Of a stretch of DNA of 64,000 nt, positions 8,430-17,572 are shown one piece after another. Source of the DNA: an uncultured Gemmataceae bacterium (lineage in GTDB: Bacteria > Planctomycetota > Planctomycetia > Gemmatales > Gemmataceae); NCBI GenBank assembly GCA_937923405.1, contig CALDUY010000020.1:196777-260776 (forward strand). Direction: 5' to 3'. Position numbers and translations under genes: made by a program. The stretch's first letter is position 1, and every line of letters starts with the position of its first letter. The notes beneath the pieces are model-generated. The model searched no databases and was not told the DNA's origin. It saw only the letters and a program-made list of their open reading frames with translations.

Positions 8430-9758
8430 TTACAGCAGCCGCTTGGCTTCTTCTTGACACTCGCGGGCCAGTTCGTCTAATCCCAGGCCGCGATAGCAGC
8501 GGAACAGGTCCGACAGGGAGGCAGCGTACTCGTTGCGCGGCAGCAATTGCTGCTGCCGCTGGCCGTGCCGCAGTTGTTCCAGACAATCGCGCGCTTGGGT
8601 CAGGTCACCACGTCCTAGATGAGCCTGCCCCAAGATTCGCAGTGTGCGTGCCCCCAACAGATCGAGTACAGCCCATTCCGCGGGTCGATGAATATCAAGT
8701 CGATCAATTACCTGATCGTAGGCCCGAGCCGCCAGTAGCTGGCGTGCCTCGCGAAACAGCGCCTTAGCCTCTTCATCCTGCAAGCGCGGCGGAGCAGGGT
8801 GTTCATCGGCCAACGGTTCCGGTAACGACGTTGCAACCGAGCGTTCACCAGCATCCTCGTTGTGCAGCGCTCGCAGCAACTCACTAGCGTTGGGATAACG
8901 CTGCTTGGGATCGCTATCCACACAGCGGAGAATCACATCATCCAGCCAACGGTAATCGTTGCGGATCTCGTTGTGATGGCGAGAGGGCGGCTCGAACTCC
9001 AGGCCGACCTTGAGTCGATAGTTCTCTTTCGATCGGTCAACGTGCTCATCGATCACCCAGGGAGCGTCCAGGTGCGGTCCGCCGCCGGTGAACAACTGGT
9101 ACATCACCAGACCGATGCTGTAGACATCCGAGGCGGGGACGGAACGGCCCTGGAGCGTTTCCGGAGCCATATAGCAAAAAGTCCCAGTCGCGCCAGGGAC
9201 AAAACCCCGTCGGGGGTCGGTATAGGCGGCAAGTCCAAAATCGACCACACGCACCATGCCGCGACGATCGATCAGGATGTTCTCAGGGATCAGATCGCGA
9301 TGAATCGCTCCCTGTTCGTGGACCAGCGACAGAGCGCTGCAGATCTGCTTAAAGAAGCGAAGCCCCGTGGCAACGCTGAACCGGCCCGCCGCCTGCATGT
9401 GATGCAACAACGGCTGACCATCGACGTATTCCATCACAAGATAGGCACGGTGATCTAGCTCGGCGAACAGGCCCATGTCGTGAATCTGAACGAGATGGCG
9501 TCGGCCTTCGTGATCGTCCGTCGAGGCCAGCAGCCGTGCCAGCACCAGAGCATCGCCCAAGATCGCTGGAGCCGTGCCGTGATCCAGGCCGGTTTGTCGC
9601 GAGATCTTGATCGCCACCGGCCGGACAAACCGACCACAGAACAACTGATGGGCCACGAAGACGACACTGTAGTAGCCCGACCCCTGCACGGAAACCAGGT
9701 GATACTTGTCGGCCAGGGTTTTGCCCAGCAGGTCGCGCTCGAATGGTTTGGTTGCCAT
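8430..9758 (-). CDS. Serine/threonine protein kinase with altered catalytic loop and TPR-like tail
   Basis: Hanks-type kinase of 442 aa, without an obvious transmembrane segment, so probably cytoplasmic. Kinase domain about 17-300: Gly-rich loop GSGYYSVVF, ATP Lys51 in VAIKI, catalytic loop HRDLIPEN (153-160), metal motif DFG (173-175), APE in YMAPETL, and the helix F motif SDVYSIGL. The Lys two residues after the catalytic Asp (HRDLK in almost all Ser/Thr kinases) is Ile157; Asp155 and Asn160 remain. C-terminal residues about 330-442 are helical with TPR-like character (ILGQAHLGRGDLTQARDCLE) and probably bind partners. Divergent from the transaldolase gene with 83 bp between starts. FHA proteins encoded at 12328 and 16121 could read its phosphothreonine products; that is inference. 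Confidence 0.9.
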   Translation of the reverse strand: MATKPFERDLLGKTLADKYHLVSVQGSGYYSVVFVAHQLFCGRFVRPVAIKISRQTGLDHGTAPAILGDALVLARLLASTDDHEGRRHLVQIHDMGLFAELDHRAYLVMEYVDGQPLLHHMQAAGRFSVATGLRFFKQICSALSLVHEQGAIHRDLIPENILIDRRGMVRVVDFGLAAYTDPRRGFVPGATGTFCYMAPETLQGRSVPASDVYSIGLVMYQLFTGGGPHLDAPWVIDEHVDRSKENYRLKVGLEFEPPSRHHNEIRNDYRWLDDVILRCVDSDPKQRYPNASELLRALHNEDAGERSVATSLPEPLADEHPAPPRLQDEEAKALFREARQLLAARAYDQVIDRLDIHRPAEWAVLDLLGARTLRILGQAHLGRGDLTQARDCLEQLRHGQRQQQLLPRNEYAASLSDLFRCYRGLGLDELARECQEEAKRLL

Positions 9759-9841
9759 GACTGCATTCTATCCCTGCGACGAAGCCGCGTTGATCCCTAC
9801 AATGTCTTGGTCTGTATCCTCGCACCCTGGAGAACCACCTC

Positions 9842-10900
9842 ATGACGCCACTCGAATCGCTTGTCGCCAGCGGCACGAAGCTCTGGCTGGACTCGATCGA
9901 CCCTGATCTGGTCGCCGAGAACCGCGCGCTCGGCGCGACCGGGGCTACCTCCAACCCGATCATCGTCTCTGGACTGATTAAGACCGGACGCTTTGACGAT
10001 CTCATCAAGCAATACCTCGAAGCTGGCGATGATGACTCGACTATTGCCTGGAAGACGACCGATCATCTGGTCAGCGAGGCGCAGGCAGTGTTCCGCCCTG
10101 TTTGGGAACAGACCAAGGGAGATGACGGCTGGGTCAGTTTTGAACTCGATCCATTGCTGGAAGACAAGGATTGCAAGCTGTCGATTCCGGAGCGGTCGGC
10201 GAAGTACGTCGAACTGGGCAAGTACTGGTCGGCAGGCAAGGGCAACCGCATGATCAAAATTCCGGCCACTCCTGCTGGCTTGGGAGCGATCGAGGAACTC
10301 TGCGCCGCCGGCGTGACGCTCAATGTCACCTTGATCTTCTCGGAACGCCAGTACGTCGCCGCTCGCGAGGCCATGTGGCGCGGGGCCCAGCGACGCAAAT
10401 CTCTGCAGTCGTTCAAGTCCGTCTACAGCATCTTTGTCAGCCGACTCGACGTCTATACTGAGAAGCACGTTCCCGAGTTGTCGCCGGCGGCGCAGGGTAT
10501 GGTTGGTATCGTCAACGCCAAACACATCTGGCGATTGAACCAAGCCTACTGGGCCGACAAGAAATTGCCTTTGAAGCAGGAGATAATCTTCGCTTCGACC
10601 GGTACCAAGAAGCCGAACGATCCACCGTGGAAGTACGTCGAGGCGTTCGCTGGCAGCGACATCGAAACCAACCCTCCGGAGACCAACGACAAGGTGCAAA
10701 AGTCCGGTCGCACCTTCACGCGGCAGGTGGACCAGCTGCCTCCGCAGGCGGTGTTGGACGAAATTGCCGCCAAGGTGGACATGCAGAAGTTGGAAGACAC
10801 GCTGATGGCGGAAGGGTTGGCTAAATTCGCCGATCCGCAAAAGGAATTGTTGGCTCTGATCGCCTCGAAACGTAAGGCGCTGAAGCCGATTGGAGTGTAA
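9842..10900 (+). CDS. tal: Transaldolase
   Basis: Pentose phosphate pathway enzyme moving a dihydroxyacetone unit between sugar phosphates through a Schiff base. The 352-aa protein shows the N-terminal signature [13 protein letters not shown] (about 34-46), the active-site strand [11 protein letters not shown] with the Schiff-base Lys, and the following TLNVTLIFS motif. Length and the extended middle region resemble the longer mycobacterial/cyanobacterial class rather than the short TalC-like class. GGAG lies 9 bases before the ATG. It stands alone between the divergent kinase and the convergent serpin; no transketolase or other pentose phosphate gene is in the window. Confidence 0.93.
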   Translation: MTPLESLVASGTKLWLDSIDPDLVAENRALGATGATSNPIIVSGLIKTGRFDDLIKQYLEAGDDDSTIAWKTTDHLVSEAQAVFRPVWEQTKGDDGWVSFELDPLLEDKDCKLSIPERSAKYVELGKYWSAGKGNRMIKIPATPAGLGAIEELCAAGVTLNVTLIFSERQYVAAREAMWRGAQRRKSLQSFKSVYSIFVSRLDVYTEKHVPELSPAAQGMVGIVNAKHIWRLNQAYWADKKLPLKQEIIFASTGTKKPNDPPWKYVEAFAGSDIETNPPETNDKVQKSGRTFTRQVDQLPPQAVLDEIAAKVDMQKLEDTLMAEGLAKFADPQKELLALIASKRKALKPIGV

Positions 10901-10988
10901 CACCTTTCGAGCTGCCCTCGCCACGGAATAGAGGCTTCATATCGATTCTCGATCGAACCTTTTCTGTGACGAGGGCGACTCGTTGACC

Positions 10989-12197
10989 TCACGATGGATT
11001 GACGACGCGGCCCAGGAACAGAATCGTACCCGTCGTGTTGTCCCGGATCACGAAGACAAACGGTCGGTCGGCGTGGAACGTCGCAGGCGGCGGCAGTGAG
11101 GTGGCTCCGATGGCGATGGCCGTCGCCGCTGCTGCTTCCGTTCCCATTTCGTTGACGTCGACAAACGCCTTGTGTAGCACTGCCGAGATAAATAGTTGCT
11201 CGCTCGTCGCTAGGCCGGTGAAGTCCGCTCGATTCGGATCAAACGCATCCTTCATGCCCAGTGCTTTCAGGTTTTCGTTGAGATTGAATTCCGACGTGAT
11301 GCGGAACTTCGGCAGGGCCAGATCGACCATGTGATCCGACAGTTTCTCCGACCAGCGAGTCAGGTTCTCGGCGGTCAATTGCTTTTCCAACGCCGGCAGA
11401 CCGTCCGCCTTGTTCGGTAACAGAATCCACATCGACTGCTGGTAATTTTCGTACATCAGACTGACCATCGAAAACTCGCCCAGGCTGGCGAACTGAAGAC
11501 GTTCGGAGTTGTGCATCATCGGCACACGAACGGTTTTGCCCGAGGCAAGTCGAAAATCCCCTGGTTTGGTCTGATTTTTATCGAACATCTTGGCCCAGGC
11601 AGCCTTGAAATAGATCGCATTGGTCAGCACCAGTCGGGTCTTGTCGTTCAATACCCCCGCAGGAATGAGATCCTTGATCTTCTGGTTGGTGCGCTCCTCG
11701 ACCCAGTGATTGATCTTCGAGCGGGCTGCCTCCGTGTCGCCACTGAAATTGACTTCCTCCAGCCCCGCGCCGTAGTGATCGCTGCTCAGTTTGGTGAACT
11801 CGGGCAAAAAGCCGTAGCCTTTCTGTCCCCACAGGCGATTGGCAATCGTAAGTTGAAACGATTGCTTTTTCCCCTGGCCATGCAGTTGCGAGATGAGCTT
11901 GCCGAATACCGGATGAAGACGCTCGTCATTGATCTTAAAGCGAAGCACGTCTTTCATCTGAGCGGCGGTGTTGCCTCGGGCACCGGCATAGCACATCCCG
12001 AACGCATTAGAGATGGAGTAGGGCGAAAGAAACAAATTGCCGTCCTCCTTTGCCAGGCGCTGATATAACGCCAGTCCAAATTCCGTGTTGCCTTGAACGA
12101 GAGATCGAAGGTCGCTATCGACTCGTTGTGCGGATGTTAATTCCACAGTGACTCCTGTCACAAGAAGTGCCAATAACCCCATTCTCAATCGACGCAT
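10989..12197 (-). CDS. Secreted serpin (serine protease inhibitor family)
   Basis: Exported serpin of 402 aa that should trap a serine or cysteine protease. The ATG at 12197 is chosen over the longer open frame because AAGGAG sits 7 bases upstream and it gives a signal peptide (MRRLRMGLLALLVTGVTV..SA). Full-length serpin features are present: FSPYSI-like LFLSPYSISNAFGM, TNAIYFKAAW, FHADRPFVFVIRDNTTGTILFLGRV at the end. The hinge of the reactive loop reads EMGTEAAAAT (from Glu350), the small-residue pattern of inhibitory serpins. Counting 17 residues from Glu350 puts P1 at about Thr366 (AIGATSLPP), which would favour elastase-like or subtilisin-like targets; this position is approximate. It is 130 bp downstream of the histidine kinase gene on the same strand. 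Confidence 0.93.
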   Translation of the reverse strand: MRRLRMGLLALLVTGVTVELTSAQRVDSDLRSLVQGNTEFGLALYQRLAKEDGNLFLSPYSISNAFGMCYAGARGNTAAQMKDVLRFKINDERLHPVFGKLISQLHGQGKKQSFQLTIANRLWGQKGYGFLPEFTKLSSDHYGAGLEEVNFSGDTEAARSKINHWVEERTNQKIKDLIPAGVLNDKTRLVLTNAIYFKAAWAKMFDKNQTKPGDFRLASGKTVRVPMMHNSERLQFASLGEFSMVSLMYENYQQSMWILLPNKADGLPALEKQLTAENLTRWSEKLSDHMVDLALPKFRITSEFNLNENLKALGMKDAFDPNRADFTGLATSEQLFISAVLHKAFVDVNEMGTEAAAATAIAIGATSLPPPATFHADRPFVFVIRDNTTGTILFLGRVVNPS

Positions 12198-12327
12198 GGT
12201 TGAACTCCTTGTTGGTAAACTTAGATGCGTTAAAAGTCGCCTGCTACTATTCGCTGCCCCATTTCCTCGACGAGTCTGGCTGGTGCTTGGATTGATCACG
12301 ACGCGTGCAAACCTTTGCCATACCGCT

Positions 12328-14004
12328 TCAGGCGATCGGCAGGACGGTGCCGGTGTCCTGAACCGTAGTGGGCTTATCCAGCCTGGCAGGAAGATACATT
12401 GTGAATGTCGTGCCCTTGCCCGCTTCACTGCGGACGGTGATGTCGCCGCCCATCATCCGCGTCAGCTTGCGACTGATCGACAATCCCAAGCCCGTGCCGC
12501 CCGCTTGACGAGTGGACGAGTGGACTTGCTGAAAATCCTGAAACAACTTAGCCAGCTGCTCAGCGTTCATGCCGATGCCGGTGTCGGCGATTTTGAAAAC
12601 TACCCAGTCACGGCCTTCGTGAAGTTTCCGTTCTGCCGTCAGCGTGATCGAGCCGTCGTCGGTGAATTTGCAGGCATTCGATAGTAGATTGAACAGACAC
12701 TGCCGTAAGCGTGTGGCGTCGGAGTGCATCGCTGTCAGTTGAGACGTATCTTGCACCATCAATTCGACGCCCTTTTTGACCATCGGCTGCACCATCGCCA
12801 CCACCTCACGAACCACCTTGGGTAGATCAAATGTCTCCAGGTGGAGCGTCATCTTGCCGGCTTCAATCTTTGAAAGATCGAGAATGTCGTTAATCAGAGC
12901 CAGCAAGTGCCGCCCCGCTCCTCGGATCTTCTCCAGATCAGGCACTATCTCCGGGACTCCGCGATCCTGAGCATCCTCGATCAGCATCTCGCTGTAGCCG
13001 ATGATGGCATTGAGCGGCGTTCGTAGCTCATGGCTCATGTTGGCTAAGAACTGACTTTTGGTGCGGTCGGCGGCCTCGGCGACGTCCCGAGCGATGCGAA
13101 GTTGATTGGCGCGGTGATCCTGTTCCAGGCGGATCAAGCCGGCAGTCACCGCCGAGGCCAACACTTGCACGAGCTGAGCCTCGACCGTGCCAATCTCGCG
13201 GGTGCCTGGCCGACGGCAGCGCGAGCCATACAGCGCGCCGGCGACATTATCCTGAGCATCGAAAATCGGTGAGGCGACCACCGACGAGATGTTCACTAGG
13301 CTATCGGAACTAGACAGCCCCGACAGCTTAGGGGAATAGAAAGTTCGCCGATCCCGCACCACGCGAGCAAGAATCGTGTGGCTGAACTCCCGCCCAGGCG
13401 AGCCTTCGTCGCGAAAGGCGCGAGCGACCACTTTCCAGGCATCGCCTTGACGGAGCAGAATCAAGCCGCTGTCCAGCGAGACGAGATCAACCATGGCTCG
13501 CGCGGTTTGATCGTAATACTCGGGCAAGGCTGGCGAAGATCGCTGTACCGCGACGACCGCCTCGAACCACTGCGTCAATTGTTCAGGAGTAGGCCCGGCA
13601 GCGAGATTCAACACCGTCTCGCGAGCCTCTCCCTTGGCCCGAACATGCAACGGCTGGACGACTGTTTTCAGAGAATCCCCATCGACCATCTCCGGAATGG
13701 CCAGCTCGATGTCGATGTAGGTATCGCCGATCCCCAACCGCATTGGGGGGCGCAGCATCAACCACTCGCCTGGTGGAATTGTGCCATTCGACAGGACGAT
13801 CGGTTGTTTCGTGCTGAGATTGTCAATGCGGAGTTCGCCGGTCTCTTGTTCCTCAATGCGGACGTGATCCTTGGAGACATAGGCATCTTGAATGGTGACT
13901 CGGGGCACGTCGCCGCGCCGTGGACCGCGACCGAACTCCAACGGCCCAGAGGCATGCTTCAGTTCTTGCCGCTCACGCACATTGTGGACCGTGATTCCCA
14001 GCAT
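12328..14004 (-). CDS. FHA-GAF sensor histidine kinase
   Basis: Soluble hybrid-free histidine kinase of 558 aa. Domains in order: FHA (about 20-100, with GRGPRRGDV, SKDHVRI and DNLSTKQP), GAF (about 150-290), HisKA with phospho-accepting His325 in MSHELRTPLNAIIGYSEM, and HATPase_c with N-box LLSNACKF, G1 DTGIGM and G2 GGTGLGLSISRKL. No transmembrane helix and no receiver domain. FHA domains bind phosphothreonine, so input from Ser/Thr kinases is a reasonable inference, and the GAF could bind a small ligand. No response regulator gene is adjacent, so it is an orphan kinase. GGGAGAG 7 bases before the ATG supports the start. Confidence 0.93.
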   Translation of the reverse strand: MLGITVHNVRERQELKHASGPLEFGRGPRRGDVPRVTIQDAYVSKDHVRIEEQETGELRIDNLSTKQPIVLSNGTIPPGEWLMLRPPMRLGIGDTYIDIELAIPEMVDGDSLKTVVQPLHVRAKGEARETVLNLAAGPTPEQLTQWFEAVVAVQRSSPALPEYYDQTARAMVDLVSLDSGLILLRQGDAWKVVARAFRDEGSPGREFSHTILARVVRDRRTFYSPKLSGLSSSDSLVNISSVVASPIFDAQDNVAGALYGSRCRRPGTREIGTVEAQLVQVLASAVTAGLIRLEQDHRANQLRIARDVAEAADRTKSQFLANMSHELRTPLNAIIGYSEMLIEDAQDRGVPEIVPDLEKIRGAGRHLLALINDILDLSKIEAGKMTLHLETFDLPKVVREVVAMVQPMVKKGVELMVQDTSQLTAMHSDATRLRQCLFNLLSNACKFTDDGSITLTAERKLHEGRDWVVFKIADTGIGMNAEQLAKLFQDFQQVHSSTRQAGGTGLGLSISRKLTRMMGGDITVRSEAGKGTTFTMYLPARLDKPTTVQDTGTVLPIA

Positions 14005-14078
14005 GACCGTACTCTCCCTCGGTGCCGACTGGCTGCATTCCTGCCCTCTGTATTATCTAGTTTTTTTCTTCCTCGCGT

Positions 14079-15251
14079 TCATTTCTTGTTGAGCAAATGG
14101 CGAGCGATGACCATGCGATGCACTTCGGAGGGACCATCGTAGATGCGGAAGGCACGCACGTCGCGGTACAGGCGTTCCAGCAACCCCTCACAGGCGATCC
14201 CCAGTGCGCCGCATACTTGGACACAGCGGTCGATGACCCGACCGACAGCCTCGGCGACGAAGACCTTGCACATGGACGTTTCCTGCCGCGCTTCGTCGCC
14301 GTGGTCGAGCTTCCAGGCCGCGTGCAGCACCATCAATCGAGAGGCGTGCAGTTCGATAGCGGAGTCAGCGAACCCCCATTGGATTCCCTGATGCTCGGCA
14401 AGGTGCTTGCCAAATGCCTGGCGTTGATGGGCATAGTTGGTGGCCAGATCCATCGCCCGAGCTGCCGCCCCGAGCCACCGCATACAGTGCGTCAGCCTCG
14501 CGGGGCCGAGGCGTTGTTGCATCAACTTGAACCCTTGGCCCAGTCCGCCGAGTATCTGCTCCTCGCGGACGGCACAATCCTGAAGCACGATCTCGCAGTG
14601 CCCGCCGGGGCCTCCGCTTGTCATTGTGGGAATTTCGCGAACGACCTCGAAGCCCGGTGCGCCCGCTTCGACGAGAAACAGCGTTACTCCCTGTCGCGGT
14701 GGGGCGTCGGGATCGGTCACGGCAGCGACAATCGCGAAGGCCGCTCCTTTCGCTCCCGAGGTGAACCACTTACGCCCGTTGAGTACCCAGCGATCTCCCT
14801 GGCGCGTGGCCCGTGTCTGAATCATCGTTGGATCGGATCCCGCGCCGGGATGCGGCTCGGTCAGCGCGAAGCAGGAACGCACTTCGCCACGAGCTAATGG
14901 CTCGAAGTAACGCTGCTTCTGTTCCGGTGTGGCGGCGCGATGCAGCAGATGCATGTTGCCTTCGTCTGGAGCGGCACAGTGTAGAGCCAATGGCCCCAGC
15001 GGCGAGTAGCCGGCCTCCTCGAACAGGACGCACAGGCCCACGGTATCGAGACCCTGACCGCCATATTCGACCGGCAGCTGCGGAGCCCAGACGCCGGCCT
15101 CGCGAGCCTTGGCTCGAACTCGGAACAAGAGTTCGTCGGGCAGCCCCTGCTCCTCGACTTCGTGGGCCTCCAACGGCAACACTTCCTGACGGATAAACGC
15201 ATGCACCCGCTGCCGCAGCGCCTGCACCGTGGAAGAAAAGGAAAAGTTCAT
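14079..15251 (-). CDS. Acyl-CoA dehydrogenase family protein (ACAD10/11-like)
   Basis: FAD-dependent acyl-CoA dehydrogenase of 390 aa catalysing alpha-beta desaturation of an acyl-CoA. Visible motifs are the FAD/substrate signature CFALTEPHPGAGSDPTMIQT, WVLNGRKWFTSGA, the helical C-terminal domain YAHQRQAFGKHLAEHQGIQW, and FRIYDGPSEVHRM. At the usual catalytic-base position (IYEGT in medium-chain enzymes) it has Asp, as in ACAD10/11-type proteins, which fits a branched or hydroxylated substrate; this is inference. The open frame reaches 15308, but the ATG at 15251 has GAGG 8 bases upstream and starts 10 bp after the phosphatase stop, so it is preferred. Confidence 0.9.
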   Translation of the reverse strand: MNFSFSSTVQALRQRVHAFIRQEVLPLEAHEVEEQGLPDELLFRVRAKAREAGVWAPQLPVEYGGQGLDTVGLCVLFEEAGYSPLGPLALHCAAPDEGNMHLLHRAATPEQKQRYFEPLARGEVRSCFALTEPHPGAGSDPTMIQTRATRQGDRWVLNGRKWFTSGAKGAAFAIVAAVTDPDAPPRQGVTLFLVEAGAPGFEVVREIPTMTSGGPGGHCEIVLQDCAVREEQILGGLGQGFKLMQQRLGPARLTHCMRWLGAAARAMDLATNYAHQRQAFGKHLAEHQGIQWGFADSAIELHASRLMVLHAAWKLDHGDEARQETSMCKVFVAEAVGRVIDRCVQVCGALGIACEGLLERLYRDVRAFRIYDGPSEVHRMVIARHLLNKK

Positions 15252-15261
15252 CGGCTCAACC

Positions 15262-15990
15262 TCAGGGTCGTCGTTGTCCACGTAGAAACTGGTTATAAAG
15301 GGTCTCAAATGTCGTCATTTGTAGCGTCTGCTTGATGGGATCCAGCGGCGTAAAATTGATCATTCGCACCAGAGGCGGACCGTCGGCAGACAGTTCGATC
15401 AGGTTGACACAGCCGGCATCCTGTTCCAGCCGACCCACTCGGTTCAACGGCAACTCCAGGCAATGACTCAGCAACAAGCGATTGACCACGCCATGCGCGA
15501 CCAAGACAACGGTGGCCCAACTCGTATCGGCGAGCAGTTCGTTCCAGGCTTGTAGAAGGCGAGTCCGGCAGCAAGCGAACGTCTCACCCCCGAGGAAGTG
15601 CGATTCGGACGTGAGGTGATCGCCCAAGCCGTGCAGAATCAGCTGCCGCACCAGTGCCGGAGGAACGGCAGCCCAATCGCTCATTCGGCCCGGCTCGATC
15701 TCGCGGAAGCGCGGCTCGGCAAGGACCGCCAATCCGTGCCGTTGAGCGATGAGGGCGGCGGTGTCGTCGGTGCGTCGCAACCCCGAAGAGAGGACGCGGT
15801 CGAGCGGCACCTGGGCCAGTAGGTCGGCGGCGGCATGAGCTTGCTCCACGCCCTGCGGAGTGAGCGGCACCGTCTCGGGCCGATGCGGTTTGCCGTCCGC
15901 GTCGAAGTATTCCACGTCGCCATGTCGCATCAGGTAGATCCGGCGGCGCGGAGCAGGCGGCCAGTCGTCGAGGTGTTCTTGCATGTTCAT
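15262..15990 (-). CDS. Histidine phosphatase family protein (phosphoglycerate mutase-like)
   Basis: Cytoplasmic phosphatase of 242 aa with the phosphohistidine motif YLMRHGDVEY (Arg22-His23-Gly24), the second-Arg region VLSSGLRRTDDTA, the acid residue in FREIEPGRMSDW, and the second His in VVLVAHGVVNRLLL. This is the general branch that includes broad phosphatases and CobC-like enzymes; the substrate is not predictable. The open frame continues upstream to 16203 over the start of a plus-strand gene, so the ATG at 15990 (or 15984) is taken because homology begins there; no strong Shine-Dalgarno is seen. It is followed after 10 bp by the acyl-CoA dehydrogenase, so both likely share a transcript. 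Confidence 0.88.
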   Translation of the reverse strand: MNMQEHLDDWPPAPRRRIYLMRHGDVEYFDADGKPHRPETVPLTPQGVEQAHAAADLLAQVPLDRVLSSGLRRTDDTAALIAQRHGLAVLAEPRFREIEPGRMSDWAAVPPALVRQLILHGLGDHLTSESHFLGGETFACCRTRLLQAWNELLADTSWATVVLVAHGVVNRLLLSHCLELPLNRVGRLEQDAGCVNLIELSADGPPLVRMINFTPLDPIKQTLQMTTFETLYNQFLRGQRRP

Positions 15991-16120
15991 CTCATTCACG
16001 ATAGTCGAGGATTGCAGCACCCGGAAAGGGATTCCGTCAAGGCATTCTCTCTTGCGGAAGCCATCTGCATGGTATGATAGATACTTCGTGCTTCCGCGGT
16101 GTTTTGCGGCTGGAGGTGCC

Positions 16121-16579
16121 ATGCGAGCGAGGCTCATGCCGGTAGATAGCTCAAACAAACCAATCGAGATCACCAAAGATCTGGTGGTCGTCGGCCGCAA
16201 CAAAGACTGCGACGTGCGACTTAATCACAAGAGCGTCTCGAAGTTGCACTGCGTTATCATTAAAACGGACGGGCTGCTCATTCTCCGCGACTTGGGCAGC
16301 ACCAACGGAACCCGAGTGAATGGCACGCGCGTTCGGCGAGCGTCCCTATTGCCCAACGATCAGTTGCAGATCGCCCACTTCCGCTTCAAAGTTTGGCTGG
16401 GGCCGGATGAAGACCAGCCGGCTGCTATTCCGGTTCACGAACACACGATGACGATGGATCGCGACGAGGTGGAACGGCTGAAGCAGCAACCCGACGCCGC
16501 TGACGTGGACTTCGAGGTGGATGAGCAGCCCGAGCCACTGCACCGCAATCAGTTGCCCGACGTTTACGACAACGGATAA
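16121..16579 (+). CDS. FHA domain protein
   Basis: Cytoplasmic phosphothreonine-binding protein of 152 aa. The FHA fold occupies about residues 17-95: VVVGRNKDCDVRL (conserved Gly-Arg), SVSKLHCVI (Ser and His), and LRDLGSTNGTRVNG (Asn-Gly). The remaining 55 residues are acidic and show no motif. The frame is open from 15983, but the ATG at 16121 is preceded by GGAGG at 6 bases and starts just before the domain. It probably reads phosphorylation by a Ser/Thr kinase such as that at 8430-9758; this is inference. It converges on the epimerase gene with only 9 bp between stops. Confidence 0.92.
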   Translation: MRARLMPVDSSNKPIEITKDLVVVGRNKDCDVRLNHKSVSKLHCVIIKTDGLLILRDLGSTNGTRVNGTRVRRASLLPNDQLQIAHFRFKVWLGPDEDQPAAIPVHEHTMTMDRDEVERLKQQPDAADVDFEVDEQPEPLHRNQLPDVYDNG

Positions 16580-16588
16580 GGCCGGTCC

Positions 16589-17572
16589 TCAGCGTTCCAG
16601 ATCACGGGTGTCGAGCCGGCCCTGAGCGTGTAATTCGCGGAACCGGTCGAGCGTGTCACGGATGCCCTCGCGCAACGAAGTTTTTTGAACCGGTCCCAGG
16701 TCGCGTTGAAAGGCTGAATCGTCTAAATTGTAGGCAATGCCGATCTGAGAAGTGCCAAATGTGATCAACTGTTTTGCGTCAGGTTCGACCTCGCACAAGA
16801 CCCGATGAAAGGTCGCCAGATCGACCACGTCGCCTCGCAGATTGTACGCCTTGGAGCCACGATAAGGAGCCACAGCGGCTTGAAGAAACGCAGCAGCGAC
16901 GTCATCAACGTACTGAAGATCCTGCCAACCGCCGTAGCTAATGTGGTAGGGTCGACCCAGGGCCAGCGCCTTGATCGCCTTGGTTGGCTCGCTGGTCATG
17001 CCGAGATCTCGGCCCACTCCGTAAACCGTCCACGGTCGCAGTCCCACGCTGGAGATGCCGTGATCCTGAAAGTAGATTCGCGCGTTGCCCTCGTTGCAGC
17101 ACTTGAAGTAGCCGTAGTGCGTCGAAGGAGTCAGACGCACGTCATCTGAAAGCGGAGTTTTGCTCTCGGGATAATCTGTTTGTGGACCGAAGACGGCGGC
17201 ACTACTGGCGTAGACCACGCGTTGCACCTGAGTTGCCATCGCCTTGACCGCCTCGAACACTACAAGCGTACCGAGCACGTTCACTTGTGCCCCGAGGATG
17301 GGATCGGCGCGGCAGGTTGGCACCTGTAGCCCAGCGAGATGGATCAGATGAGTGATCTGATGCGCCGCCAAGGCTTGCTTCAGGTTCGGCAAATCGGTCA
17401 CATCGCCCGCCACGAAGCCCACCTGACGGACCTGCTCCTCGGGCAGAATCAGTCGCAACCGTCGTGGATCTTCCTTGAGATCATAGACCCACACACGCGC
17501 CGACCGCAGCAACAGCCGACGCACAATCCAGGCCCCGAGAAAGCCATATCCACCTGTGAGCAAGACATTCAT
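16589..17572 (-). CDS. NAD-dependent epimerase/dehydratase
   Basis: Extended short-chain dehydrogenase/reductase of 327 aa acting on a nucleotide sugar or similar substrate. The Rossmann motif TGGYGFLGAW (6-15), an Asp in VYDLKED that favours NAD over NADP, VYASSAAVFGP with the active-site Ser, and YGYFK with the catalytic Tyr and Lys are all visible. The later HLAGLQVP, VGLRPWTVYGVGRD and QYVDDVA stretches are typical of UDP-glucose 4-epimerase-like members. The exact reaction cannot be fixed. AAAGG lies 11 bases before the ATG. No sugar-nucleotide cluster surrounds it. Confidence 0.9.
   Translation of the reverse strand: MNVLLTGGYGFLGAWIVRRLLLRSARVWVYDLKEDPRRLRLILPEEQVRQVGFVAGDVTDLPNLKQALAAHQITHLIHLAGLQVPTCRADPILGAQVNVLGTLVVFEAVKAMATQVQRVVYASSAAVFGPQTDYPESKTPLSDDVRLTPSTHYGYFKCCNEGNARIYFQDHGISSVGLRPWTVYGVGRDLGMTSEPTKAIKALALGRPYHISYGGWQDLQYVDDVAAAFLQAAVAPYRGSKAYNLRGDVVDLATFHRVLCEVEPDAKQLITFGTSQIGIAYNLDDSAFQRDLGPVQKTSLREGIRDTLDRFRELHAQGRLDTRDLER

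Noticed and set aside
9797-10924. 375-codon minus-strand open frame
   Set aside because: It lies wholly opposite the transaldolase gene, whose protein has clear family motifs; the antisense translation shows no motif and low-complexity composition.
10914-10976. GCCCTCG/CGAGGGC inverted repeat between transaldolase and serpin genes as terminator
   Set aside because: The 7-bp arms are about 40 bases apart and no T-tract follows in either direction.
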